A DNA stretch of 50,179 nt. Source: an uncultured Acetatifactor sp. (GTDB lineage Bacteria > Bacillota > Clostridia > Lachnospirales > Lachnospiraceae). Under the pieces are notes generated by a model. The model worked only from the letters and a program-made list of their open reading frames with translations. It had not been told where the DNA came from and did not search any database. Numbering within the stretch: position 1 is the first letter of the stretch; the number at the start of each line of letters is the position of its first letter. Below are positions 10,562-18,983 of the stretch, piece after piece. The stretch spans positions 1 through 50,179 of the forward strand of contig CAKRUB010000022.1 of assembly GCA_934402375.1 (NCBI GenBank), written 5' to 3'. The translations under genes and the position numbers were made by a program.

Positions 10562-12186
10562 ATGAAAAGCATTTTCTGGCAGCCATGTACCTCCGGCTTT
10601 CAAGGGATGACAGCGATGTGGGAGATGTGACAGATAAGGATGGCAAATTGAAATCCGAGAGCAACAGCATCGGAAATCAGAGAGAAATCATCAGAACCTT
10701 TATCCATGGACAACCGGAGATCGAATTGTATGATATTTATGTTGATGATGGGTTTTCGGGCAGTAATTTCGACAGGCCGGAATTTAAAAGAATGATATGC
10801 GATATCGAAGCGGGAAAGGTGAACTGTGTCATTGTAAAAGACCTTTCCCGCTTTGGACGTGATTATATTGAGTCCGGGAGATATCTACAAAAAATCTTTC
10901 CGGCTCTTTCTGTGCGTTTCATTGCGCTTACAGACCATTATGACAGTTTTCATGCGGATGCAGGAGAGAGCGGCATCGTTCTTCCGGTGAAAAACTTTAT
11001 TAACGATTCCTATTGCAGGGATATTTCCACAAAAGTGAAAAGCCAGTTTGAAGTAAAGAGAAAGAATGGGGAGTGTATTGCGCCGTTTGCCCTCTATGGA
11101 TACAGAAAGGCAGATAACAACAAAAACCGGCTTGTGGTGGATGATTATGCAGCGGAAGTTGTGCGTAACATTTTTGACTGGAAAATGGAAGGCATGGCGG
11201 TTTCCGCCATAGCGGATAAATTGAATGGACTTGGTATCCTTTCTCCGAAAGAGTATAAGAAATCCACAGGGATAAATTACAGAGGGGGATTTTCCAACGC
11301 CGTAAAATCCAGGTGGAGCAGCACCACGGTAAAGCGGATACTGACAAATGAAATGTATCTTGGTCATATGGTGCAGGGGAAAACCGGGAAGATAAATTAT
11401 AAGCTGAAAAAAAGTGTGGAAAAACCTGAAAAAGAATGGGTCAAGGTGAAAAATACCCATGAGCCGGTCGTATCGGAGGATGTTTTTCTGGTTGTCAGCA
11501 ACCTGCTGAAGGTTGATGGACGGGTAAGTCCCGTAACAGAGAAAAACAGTTTTTTTACAGGAATACTGTTTTGCGGAGACTGTGGGGAACAGATGATAAG
11601 ACGGGTAAACCGCTATAAAAACGCACAGAGGGTTTACTATATCTGTTCTACCAAAAACCGGGGGGAGGGCTGTACTAGACACAGCATACCGGAGGAGGCG
11701 TTAAAGCAGCTTGTAGCGGAAACGGTGACAAAATATGCGAACTGTTTTTTGCACGAAAAGCGGATGCTTGAAAAAGCCCTGGACAGAAAAACAAATCTTG
11801 AATTCGCCGCTCGTTGTGATACAGAAATTGCAAGATTAAAGCAGGAACAGGATAAATATGCTTCTCTCTGCTCGGGCTTATATGAGGATTTGAATGAGAG
11901 GGTTATAACAGAGAGCGAATTTGAACGTCTGCACAGCGAGTTTAAAAGGAAAGCCGGAGAAGCTGAGGAAGCACAGAAAAAACAGGGGCTTATGATTGCG
12001 GAACTGCTAAAAACAGGTGTTATTTCAGCGGCAAGGCTGAGAATGCTGCAGGATTGTCCGGGACTGAAGGAGGTGGACCGCCATACGCTGTGCAGTATGG
12101 TTAAGAAAATTCTGGTGTTTGAAAATCGCAGGATTGAAATGGAGTTTTATTGCACCGATCAGTATCGCGTCACGCGGGGGGCATAG
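10558..12186 (+). CDS. Large serine recombinase 1
   Basis: A 542-residue large serine recombinase (site-specific integrase type). The resolvase catalytic domain spans about residues 5-165, with the nucleophile Ser15 in YLRLSRDD and the active-site arginine region VKDLSRFGRDYIE. A Recombinase domain follows at about 190-300. The zinc ribbon begins with Cys339/Cys342 (CGDCG) and ends with paired cysteines in the next 30 residues. A coiled-coil segment then leads to a C-terminal tail. Length and domain order are complete for the family, so it is probably active. It is the first of three recombinase genes in one operon and overlaps the small upstream gene by 4 bp. Confidence 0.93.
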   Translation: MNEKHFLAAMYLRLSRDDSDVGDVTDKDGKLKSESNSIGNQREIIRTFIHGQPEIELYDIYVDDGFSGSNFDRPEFKRMICDIEAGKVNCVIVKDLSRFGRDYIESGRYLQKIFPALSVRFIALTDHYDSFHADAGESGIVLPVKNFINDSYCRDISTKVKSQFEVKRKNGECIAPFALYGYRKADNNKNRLVVDDYAAEVVRNIFDWKMEGMAVSAIADKLNGLGILSPKEYKKSTGINYRGGFSNAVKSRWSSTTVKRILTNEMYLGHMVQGKTGKINYKLKKSVEKPEKEWVKVKNTHEPVVSEDVFLVVSNLLKVDGRVSPVTEKNSFFTGILFCGDCGEQMIRRVNRYKNAQRVYYICSTKNRGEGCTRHSIPEEALKQLVAETVTKYANCFLHEKRMLEKALDRKTNLEFAARCDTEIARLKQEQDKYASLCSGLYEDLNERVITESEFERLHSEFKRKAGEAEEAQKKQGLMIAELLKTGVISAARLRMLQDCPGLKEVDRHTLCSMVKKILVFENRRIEMEFYCTDQYRVTRGA

Positions 12187-12188
12187 GA

Positions 12189-13187
12189 ATGGGCAGAGTA
12201 TCCAAGCGAAGAAAAACAGCGGGTATCCAGACAGAGCGGAACGTGGAGAAACAGCGATATAAAGCCGGCATCTATGCAAGGCTATCATCGGGGCAGGACG
12301 AAACGAAAAAGGAATCGATTGAGGTTCAGATTGAGATTGCAAGGAAATTTGTAGAGGAGTTTAACCGGAACCAGACCGGAGAGGTGATGGAGGTGATCGG
12401 ATGTTATATCGATGTAGGAAAGACAGGCAGCAATTTTGAAAGAGCCGGTTTTCTCCGGCTATTGCAGGATATAAGGCTTGGAAAAATAAACAGCGTGATT
12501 GTAAAGGACTTATCGAGGTTTGGCAGAAATTATCTTGAGGCAGGTAATTACATTGAAAAGATATTTCCATTTCTGGGAGTGCGCTTCATTGCAGTCGCGG
12601 ATGACTTCGATACCGGCAAAGAGGGCAATGAGAAGAAGCAGATGGCTTCGGAAATTAAGAATCTTGTGAATGATATGTATGCAAAGGATTTTTCCCAAAA
12701 GGCAAAGCTGCACCTGAAACAAAGGAGAGAGGAAGGCTCCTATGTGGGTGGCCCGCCGCCATACGGATATAGGGCAGAATGGAACGGGAAGCGGTGTATG
12801 CTGATACCTGATGAGAACACGAAGGGAATTGTCCGCTTTATTTACGAAAAATTCATAGAAACGGAAAGCTATACCGCTGTTGCCCATGAGCTGAATATCA
12901 GACAGGTCAACCCGCCTGCGCTGTATAAAAAAACAAAGGAAGCTTATCATGCACCGGATGCGGGAGAATATAAGGGGTGGAATAAAAGTGCGGTGGAGCG
13001 GATTCTGAAAAGTGAAACCTATATGGGAACCCTTGTGCAGGGAAAAACCAGCATAACCGCAAGGGATGAGAGGAACCGTGTTCATCAGCCGGAGGCGGAC
13101 TGGGTGATAACAGAGAAGGCGCATGAGCCATTGATTGACAGGGAGCTCTACCGCAGAGTCGTGGAGATCAGAGAAAAAAAGAGGTGA
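12189..13187 (+). CDS. Serine recombinase 2, lacking zinc ribbon and tail
   Basis: I place the start at ATG 12189, 2 bases after the previous stop and behind a GGGGGG ribosome site; an in-frame ATG at 12150 lies inside the upstream gene. The product has 332 residues. The catalytic domain carries Ser33 (IYARLSSGQD) and the arginine motif VKDLSRFGRNYLE. The Recombinase domain runs to the end of the protein, which stops at RELYRRVVEIREKKR. The zinc ribbon and coiled-coil segment present in both neighbours (about 200 residues) are absent. The stop lies 6 bases before the next ATG, and the next gene's ribosome site (GAGGTGAT) overlaps it. It could be a natural short partner acting with the other two, or an old truncation. 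Confidence 0.88.
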   Translation: MGRVSKRRKTAGIQTERNVEKQRYKAGIYARLSSGQDETKKESIEVQIEIARKFVEEFNRNQTGEVMEVIGCYIDVGKTGSNFERAGFLRLLQDIRLGKINSVIVKDLSRFGRNYLEAGNYIEKIFPFLGVRFIAVADDFDTGKEGNEKKQMASEIKNLVNDMYAKDFSQKAKLHLKQRREEGSYVGGPPPYGYRAEWNGKRCMLIPDENTKGIVRFIYEKFIETESYTAVAHELNIRQVNPPALYKKTKEAYHAPDAGEYKGWNKSAVERILKSETYMGTLVQGKTSITARDERNRVHQPEADWVITEKAHEPLIDRELYRRVVEIREKKR

Positions 13188-13193
13188 TGTAGA

Positions 13194-14813
13194 ATGGAGC
13201 GTCTCGCATTATATTTGCGGTTATCCATAGATGACGGGGGAGAAAAGGACGAGAGTAACAGTATCGGCAATCAGAGAAAGCTGATATATGAGTACCTACA
13301 GCAGGATTCGGAGCTATCCCGGTATGAGGTGGAGGAATTTTGCGATGACGGCTGGTCCGGCACCAATATGGACAGACCGGGGCTGCAGAGGCTGTTAAAG
13401 GAGGTAAAGGCAAATCATATCAGATGTATCCTTGTCAAGGATATGTCCCGTTTTTCGAGGGATTACATTGAGATGGGAACTTATTTGAACCAGATATTCC
13501 CGTTTATGGGCATCCGGTTTATTGCTGTCAATGACCATTATGACAGCAGGGAACAGCGCGGAAGCGCCATAGAGATGGATACGGCATTCCGGACACTTTT
13601 ATATGACCTGTACAGCAAGGATGTATCGGTGAAGGTAAAGGCTTCCTTTGCAAACAAGTGTGCAAACGGAGAATATGTCTTCGGACAGGCTCCGTTCGGA
13701 TATGAGAAAAGCAGGGAGGTAAAAAATACGGTCATCGTGAACGGAAGAGAGGCGGAAATTGTGCGGTATATTTTTTCGCTCGCGGTGCAGGGCAGAACCA
13801 GCACACAGATTGCAAGGCAGCTTTACGGGGAAGGTGTGCCAACTGCTGCGCAGATGCGTCACCCGGAGAGGAAAGATACGGACGGAAAAATTCATACATG
13901 GAGTGCAAATGCAGTCAGGAACATACTGAATAACCGTTTTTACCTCGGAGAGATGGCATATGGGAAAACGGTCAGAAGGTCTGTGGGAAGCCAAAGCGGC
14001 ATTGCGGTACCGAGAGAGGATTGGAAGGTAATCAGGAATCACCATGAGGCGCTCATCCCAGAAGAAATCTATGAACGGGTATCGTCCTTTAAGACGGGAC
14101 ATCTCACAGAAAGAAAAAGTACCGCAAAACAGAATCGGGAGAAGCATCCGCTTGCCGGGAAATTGTATTGCGGCGGCTGTGGCTATTCCTTAAATTATAA
14201 GCCAGATCGCGAAACGAACCGTTACAGACGGTTTGAATGTAGGAAACATGCTTTGCTTCGGATACCGGAATGCTGTACCTATATGAGTGCCGCTTTGCTG
14301 GAGGACACGGTGCTTATGCTGCTGAAGAAAGAGTTAATGCTTTGTGGAAATGCAAGGAAGCAGAAAGAAAGCCTGTCTTCGTTTCAACGGGCAGGCGCGC
14401 GGTTCCTGAGAAAGAAGCTGGAGAAAGGCAGGCGGGAACAAAAGCAGCTTCAGGCGGAGAAGGATAATTTGTATGAGCAATATGCATTGAAAGCAATCAG
14501 CAGGGAGGAGTATCAGGAGCGTTCCGGGGAACTGACAGAGCGGTTGGCTTCCTCATCCGTAGGGGAAGCGGAGGCGGCAGGAAAACTTGCTGTATTGGAA
14601 AGCGAAGCCCGGGAAGTGGAGGCGGATATGGAGCAGCTGATCCGTTACGCGCATATTGAGGAGCTGACGCAGGAAGTGGTTCATGCTTTTATCAGAAAAG
14701 TTTCTGTTTATAAGGATAAAAGGATTGAGATCGAGTGGAATTTCAATATGGAGTCAGGCATGACAGCGGCTTTGCGGGAGCGAAGACCTGAAATAAATAG
14801 AAGAAGTTCGTGA
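13194..14813 (+). CDS. Large serine recombinase 3
   Basis: A complete 539-residue large serine recombinase. The catalytic domain has Ser11 (YLRLSIDD) and the VKDMSRFSRDYIE arginine motif, followed by a Recombinase domain at about 175-290. The zinc ribbon starts at Cys326/Cys329 (CGGCG) with later cysteines in FECRK and PECC. A long Glu/Lys-rich coiled coil follows (about 375-490), then a basic tail. A strong ribosome site (GAGGTGAT) sits 8 bases before ATG 13194. It closes the three-recombinase operon; no terminator is evident after it. Confidence 0.93.
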   Translation: MERLALYLRLSIDDGGEKDESNSIGNQRKLIYEYLQQDSELSRYEVEEFCDDGWSGTNMDRPGLQRLLKEVKANHIRCILVKDMSRFSRDYIEMGTYLNQIFPFMGIRFIAVNDHYDSREQRGSAIEMDTAFRTLLYDLYSKDVSVKVKASFANKCANGEYVFGQAPFGYEKSREVKNTVIVNGREAEIVRYIFSLAVQGRTSTQIARQLYGEGVPTAAQMRHPERKDTDGKIHTWSANAVRNILNNRFYLGEMAYGKTVRRSVGSQSGIAVPREDWKVIRNHHEALIPEEIYERVSSFKTGHLTERKSTAKQNREKHPLAGKLYCGGCGYSLNYKPDRETNRYRRFECRKHALLRIPECCTYMSAALLEDTVLMLLKKELMLCGNARKQKESLSSFQRAGARFLRKKLEKGRREQKQLQAEKDNLYEQYALKAISREEYQERSGELTERLASSSVGEAEAAGKLAVLESEAREVEADMEQLIRYAHIEELTQEVVHAFIRKVSVYKDKRIEIEWNFNMESGMTAALRERRPEINRRSS

Positions 14814-14869
14814 CAATAACCTGACATCAGCGGGCTGGGGGAAGCTCTGCGTGGCGGAGAGCATACCGC

Positions 14870-15022
14870 GGCGGGCGAGGGTATAGGAGGAAGATTTGCA
14901 CCGCCGTACCCAGTGTCAGTGGCGGGCGAGGGTATAGGAGGAAGATTTGCACCGCCGTACCCAGTGTCAGTGGCAGGCGGGGGTATAGGAGAGAATTTTG
15001 CGTTGCGGTACACAGAGCCAGC
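14870..15022 (+). repeat. 51-bp tandem repeat, three copies
   Basis: Units start at 14870, 14921 and 14972. The first two are identical over 51 bp (GGCGGGCGAGGGTATAGGAG...), the third is diverged, and a further degraded copy seems present at about 14829-14869. The period is a multiple of three and one forward frame (from 14820 to about 15030) is open, repeating GEGIGGRFAPPYPVSVA. I see no start codon or ribosome site for it, so I do not call a gene. It lies in the 558-bp gene-free stretch between the recombinases and pepF. Confidence 0.85.
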
Positions 15023-15063
15023 GACGATAGGGTGAGGCATAGCAATAATGAGAATTTATAGAC

Positions 15064-15092
15064 TTGTTTATAGTTCCATAAACAGATATAAT
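15064..15092 (+). promoter_or_regulatory. Sigma-A-type promoter overlapping a palindrome
   Basis: A TTGTTT (-35) at 15064-15069 is separated by 17 bp from a perfect TATAAT (-10) at 15087-15092. The -35 and spacer contain the perfect inverted repeat TGTTTAT-AGTTCC-ATAAACA, a plausible repressor operator. Transcription would start near 15099 and run through the structured element into the peptidase-GH43 gene, giving a leader of about 270 nt. Confidence 0.7.
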
Positions 15093-15149
15093 AGGGTTGT
15101 CTTATGCAAAATATGTAGGAATTGCTAAACCTACGAATTTCAGGAGACA

Positions 15150-15309
15150 GTTGTGCAAGATGCACATGACCGCAAGCAGCGCACTCTGGAGCCGCCGGCG
15201 CTTAGATGGCGTACTTTGGCAGGCACCGTGTTTTGGTGCCTTTTATGCCGCCGTTGCGTGCGGAAGGTAGCGAAAGCGTGCCTGCGGTGGTCTGTGCATC
15301 TTACGCAAC
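15150..15309 (+). ncRNA. Candidate structured RNA leader (or MITE-like element)
   Basis: A 160-nt stretch is closed by a long imperfect helix: 15150-15173 pairs with 15284-15309, including an uninterrupted AAGATGCACA/TGTGCATCTT core. Inside are a stem AGCGC/GCGCT (15178-15182 with 15198-15202), a stacked arm made by GGC/GCC (15208-15210 with 15250-15252) and an AGGCACC/GGTGCCT hairpin (15221-15227 with 15235-15241), and a hairpin capped by a GAAA tetraloop (15266-15282). It lies between a strong promoter and the peptidase start codon, so it would be in the 5' leader. I do not recognise it as a known riboswitch or RNA class. A small inverted-repeat mobile element could also look like this. Confidence 0.5.
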
Positions 15310-15371
15310 GTCACTTGCAAAGTTACGGTTTCTACAATTACCTGACAAACCAAGAATAGAAGAGGTGGAGT

Positions 15372-18300
15372 ATGGCGGAAGAATTAAAGGACAGGAAAGA
15401 CGTCCCGGAGGAGCTTACATGGGATCTCAGCAGAATTTATGCGACGGAGGAGGACATGTTCGCCGACGCGGAGAAGGCAAAGCAGCTTTCGGAGGAGATA
15501 GCGGAGGAATATCAGGGTAAGCTGGACACGCCGGAGCGGATCGAAGAATGTGTCAGCAAGTACCGCACCGTCAGAGAGTTGATGACATTGGTGGGGAATT
15601 ACTGCGACCTTGCGGTTTCTGTGGACTATTATGACAATCATAATCAGGAACGCATGGGAAGGATAAGCCGTCTCGGTGCGGAGATCAACAGCCGGCTGAG
15701 CTTTGTGAGCAGCGAGATCACGCAGCAGTCGGAGGAAGTGATACAGGCGGCGATAGAAATCAGCGAACACAACAAGGGATATTTGAAGGATATTCTGAGG
15801 GAGAAACCGCACAAGCTGCACCCGGAGGCGGAGCGCGTGATCTCTGCACTGGGTCAGAGCATCTACAGCACGCCCTATGAGATCTACAATACCGCAAAGC
15901 TGGCAGACATGAAATTCGAGCCGTTTACAGTTGGCGGCAAGGAATATCCGTTGGGCTATTCCCTCTTTGAGGACAATTACGAATACGAGCCGGATACCGC
16001 AGTGCGCCGGGCGGCTTTTTCCGCTTTCTCCCAAAAGATCAGAGAGTATGAGAACGTGACTGCTGCGGCATATAATGCGAATGTCCAGACAGATAAGGTG
16101 CTGGCGAACCTCCGCGGCGCCGACTCCGTATTTGATTATCTGCTCTTTGGACAGAAGGTCGACAGGAAGCTCTATGACCGCCAGATCGACCTGATCATGG
16201 ATAAGCTGGCTCCACATATGCGCAAATATGTAAGACTGATCCGTAGGGTGCACCACCTGGACAGAATGACCTATGCAGATCTGAAGCTGCCGGTAGACCC
16301 GGGTTACGCGCCGGATATCACGATTGAAGGCTCGAAGGAATACATAGAGAAGGGACTGTCGATTCTCGGGGAAGATTATGTGGATATGATCAGGACAGCC
16401 TATCGTGAGAGATGGGTGGATTTCGCCCAGAATAAGGGAAAGTCGACGGGCGGCTTCTGTGCAAGCCCCTACGGGAAAAATTCCTACATCCTGCTGAGCT
16501 GGAACCATAAGATGTCGGATGTGTTCACGCTGGCGCACGAGTTGGGACATGCAGGGCATTTCAAGGCGTGCAATCAGGCGCAGTCGATCTTTGACACGGA
16601 TGTCTCGACCTATTTCATTGAAGCGCCGTCCACGATGAACGAGCTGCTCATGGGACATTATTTATTGAAGACCAGCGAGGACAAGCGTTTCCGCCGCTGG
16701 GTTCTGGCATGCATGATCGGGAACACCTATTACCACAATTTTGTCACGCATCTTCTGGAGGCGGCTTACCAGAGAGAGGTTTACCGGCGTGTGGATGCCG
16801 GGGAGAGCGTACAGGCGGAAAGCCTGAGCGGCATTATGCGCGAGGTGCTGGAGAAGTTCTGGGGAGATGCGGTGGAGTTAAACGAGGGCGCGGAGCTGAC
16901 ATGGATGCGCCAGCCGCATTACTACATGGGGCTGTATTCCTATACCTACAGCGCCGGGCTGACCGTGGCAACGCAGGTCTGCAAGCGGATCGAAAAGGAA
17001 GGGCAGAAAGCGGTAGACGACTGGAAGAAGGTGCTTGCGGCGGGCAGCACGCTTGATCCGGTTGGACTTGCTGCACTGGCGGGAGTTGATATAACGACGG
17101 ATGCGTCGCTGGCGGATACGATAGAGACAATTGGCGCAATGATTGACGAAATCTGCGAATTGACCGAGGAGCTGGAGCCGATCAATCCCATCACGCGCCT
17201 TGATTACCCGGACGTGGATGTGATCAGGGTCGGGGATACCTATTATATGATCAGCACCACGATGCATTTTATGCCCGGCTGTGAGATTCTACGCTCCTAT
17301 GATCTGCGGCACTGGGAGCACGCGACCTATGTGTATGACGTGCTCGACGGCACACCGGCGCAGAGGCTTGAGGGAGAGCAGAGCATCTACGGACAGGGCA
17401 TGTGGGCGGCATCCCTGCGGTATCACAATGGAAAATTCTATGTCTGCTTTGTGGCAAATGACACTCATAAGACCTACCTCTACACATCGGAGACGATGGA
17501 GGGACCGTGGGAGAAGCACTATGTGGAGGGCTTCTATCATGACTGCTCCCTGCTTTTCGACGATGACGACAGAGTGTACATTGCCTACGGAAACAAGAAC
17601 GTGTACATTACGGAGCTGAAAAGCGATCTGAGCGGGCCGAAGGAGGGAGGACTGCACAGACTGGCAGTCAGTGACGAGGGCAACCCGAACCTCGGCTATG
17701 AGGGAACGCATTTTTACAAGATCGGCGGAAGGTATTATCTGTTCTTTATCCACTCGGCATGGGATCACTGGGAGAGAACGCAGGTGTGCTTTGTGGCGGA
17801 TTCGATAGACGGCGAGTTTGTCGGCGGTGAGATTCTGGAGGACGACAGGGGCTACTGCGGTCAGGGTGTTGCGCAGGGCGGTATCGTCGATACGCCGGAC
17901 GGAAAATGGTACGCAATGCTCTTTCAGGACAGCGGCGCGGTCGGACGCATCCCGATTCTGATTCCGATGGAATGGCGGGAGGGACTGACGGTGCGGCGCG
18001 AGGCACTGCCCGGTGAGCAGGCGGAGAGAAGGATCGAGGCACCGTTTCCGGTGCTCGGCGAGAATGGCAGGATACCGGAGCCCTTTGCAATCGAGAGCAC
18101 ACGGCCGGGATATGAGTATATGCCGCTGGTGGACAGCGATGACTTCAAGGGTCAATGGAAAATGTGCTGGCAGTTCAATCACCAGCCGTTGCTGTCTCTG
18201 ATAGAACAGGATCGGGAAAAAGGGCTTTTCAGCGTCAGGACGGATAAGCTGTGTACAAGGCTGACGCAGGCGCGGAACATGATCACGCAGAGAATGTGGT

Positions 18301-18752
18301 ATCCGGGATGCGCCGGGGAGGTCACGGTTGACGGAAGTGCCCTGAAGGAAGGAGACTTCGCCGGTATCTGCGCATTACAGGGCTGCTACGGCTTCATCGG
18401 ACTGATGAGAAAGGACGGTCAGCTCAGGCTGACGGTGAGGGCGGTGGAGCCGCAGACCAGCTCCGTGATGCCGCTGAGACCGGAGGAGAACGCAGAGAAG
18501 GAGCTGGCGTGCATCCCATTCGGCGGAGAGAAGGTCAGACTGCGTCTGGAGGTTGACTTCACGGAGATGAAGGACACGGCTTCCTTCTATTATATAGAAG
18601 AAGACGGAACGCGGAAGAAGCTGGGCGGCGATCACAAGCTCTATTTCAAGCTGGATCACTTCTGCGGCTGCCGCTTCGGTCTGTTCGTATATTCCACGCA
18701 GGAGGCTGGAGGAAGCGCTTCGTTCAGCAGCTTTACCTATGAGTGCCACTGA
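15372..18752 (+). CDS. Oligoendopeptidase F fused to a GH43 glycosidase
   Basis: One 1126-residue frame holds two complete enzymes. Residues 1-602 are an M3-family oligoendopeptidase F with the zinc motif HELGH at 389-393 and the third ligand probably Glu417 (IEAPS); the segment ends with IDEICELTEEL, where free PepF proteins usually stop. From about residue 603 a full GH43 five-blade propeller begins (INPITRLDYPDVDVIRVGD), with presumed base Asp614, pKa-modulating Asp724 (YHDCSLLF) and acid Glu777 (YEGTHFY), followed by a C-terminal beta-sandwich. GH43 enzymes are typically xylosidases or arabinofuranosidases. There is no signal peptide, so both halves should be cytosolic. Start: ATG 15372 behind AGAGGTGGAG. 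The GH43 half is homologous to the gene at 41912. A deletion joining pepF to the first gene of the downstream sugar locus is the simplest origin; an assembly error is the alternative. Confidence 0.88.
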   Translation: MAEELKDRKDVPEELTWDLSRIYATEEDMFADAEKAKQLSEEIAEEYQGKLDTPERIEECVSKYRTVRELMTLVGNYCDLAVSVDYYDNHNQERMGRISRLGAEINSRLSFVSSEITQQSEEVIQAAIEISEHNKGYLKDILREKPHKLHPEAERVISALGQSIYSTPYEIYNTAKLADMKFEPFTVGGKEYPLGYSLFEDNYEYEPDTAVRRAAFSAFSQKIREYENVTAAAYNANVQTDKVLANLRGADSVFDYLLFGQKVDRKLYDRQIDLIMDKLAPHMRKYVRLIRRVHHLDRMTYADLKLPVDPGYAPDITIEGSKEYIEKGLSILGEDYVDMIRTAYRERWVDFAQNKGKSTGGFCASPYGKNSYILLSWNHKMSDVFTLAHELGHAGHFKACNQAQSIFDTDVSTYFIEAPSTMNELLMGHYLLKTSEDKRFRRWVLACMIGNTYYHNFVTHLLEAAYQREVYRRVDAGESVQAESLSGIMREVLEKFWGDAVELNEGAELTWMRQPHYYMGLYSYTYSAGLTVATQVCKRIEKEGQKAVDDWKKVLAAGSTLDPVGLAALAGVDITTDASLADTIETIGAMIDEICELTEELEPINPITRLDYPDVDVIRVGDTYYMISTTMHFMPGCEILRSYDLRHWEHATYVYDVLDGTPAQRLEGEQSIYGQGMWAASLRYHNGKFYVCFVANDTHKTYLYTSETMEGPWEKHYVEGFYHDCSLLFDDDDRVYIAYGNKNVYITELKSDLSGPKEGGLHRLAVSDEGNPNLGYEGTHFYKIGGRYYLFFIHSAWDHWERTQVCFVADSIDGEFVGGEILEDDRGYCGQGVAQGGIVDTPDGKWYAMLFQDSGAVGRIPILIPMEWREGLTVRREALPGEQAERRIEAPFPVLGENGRIPEPFAIESTRPGYEYMPLVDSDDFKGQWKMCWQFNHQPLLSLIEQDREKGLFSVRTDKLCTRLTQARNMITQRMWYPGCAGEVTVDGSALKEGDFAGICALQGCYGFIGLMRKDGQLRLTVRAVEPQTSSVMPLRPEENAEKELACIPFGGEKVRLRLEVDFTEMKDTASFYYIEEDGTRKKLGGDHKLYFKLDHFCGCRFGLFVYSTQEAGGSASFSSFTYECH

Positions 18753-18983
18753 AAAAAACGGCAGATAAAAAAGGGAAGAGAACAGCAATATGCAGGGAGA
18801 CAGCTGGTGAAAAGAATGCAAAAGTGAACAAATTGCATAGAAGCTCCGCAAATTTTAAGGGAAGAATAGCAACATGTGGGAAGACAGCCTGCGGAGTTTT
18901 GTGTAATATGCTATTATGGGCAGAGGGAAATGATGCTGTCGTATGTGTAAATTGCGATTATACTGGATTTTTTGGAGGAAACT

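Noticed and set aside
10289..14813. Prophage
   Set aside because: Only recombinase genes are present; no structural, lysis, replication or repressor genes flank them.
14870..15022. CRISPR array
   Set aside because: The 51-bp units are contiguous, with no unique spacers and no cas genes nearby.
14820..15030. Small repeat-protein gene
   Set aside because: The frame is open but has no ATG, GTG or TTG with a ribosome site, and the third copy is diverged.
18753..18983. Strong promoter for the importer operon
   Set aside because: Only an isolated TATACT (18959-18964) without a -35 match and a weak 7-bp inverted repeat with a 39-nt loop are present.
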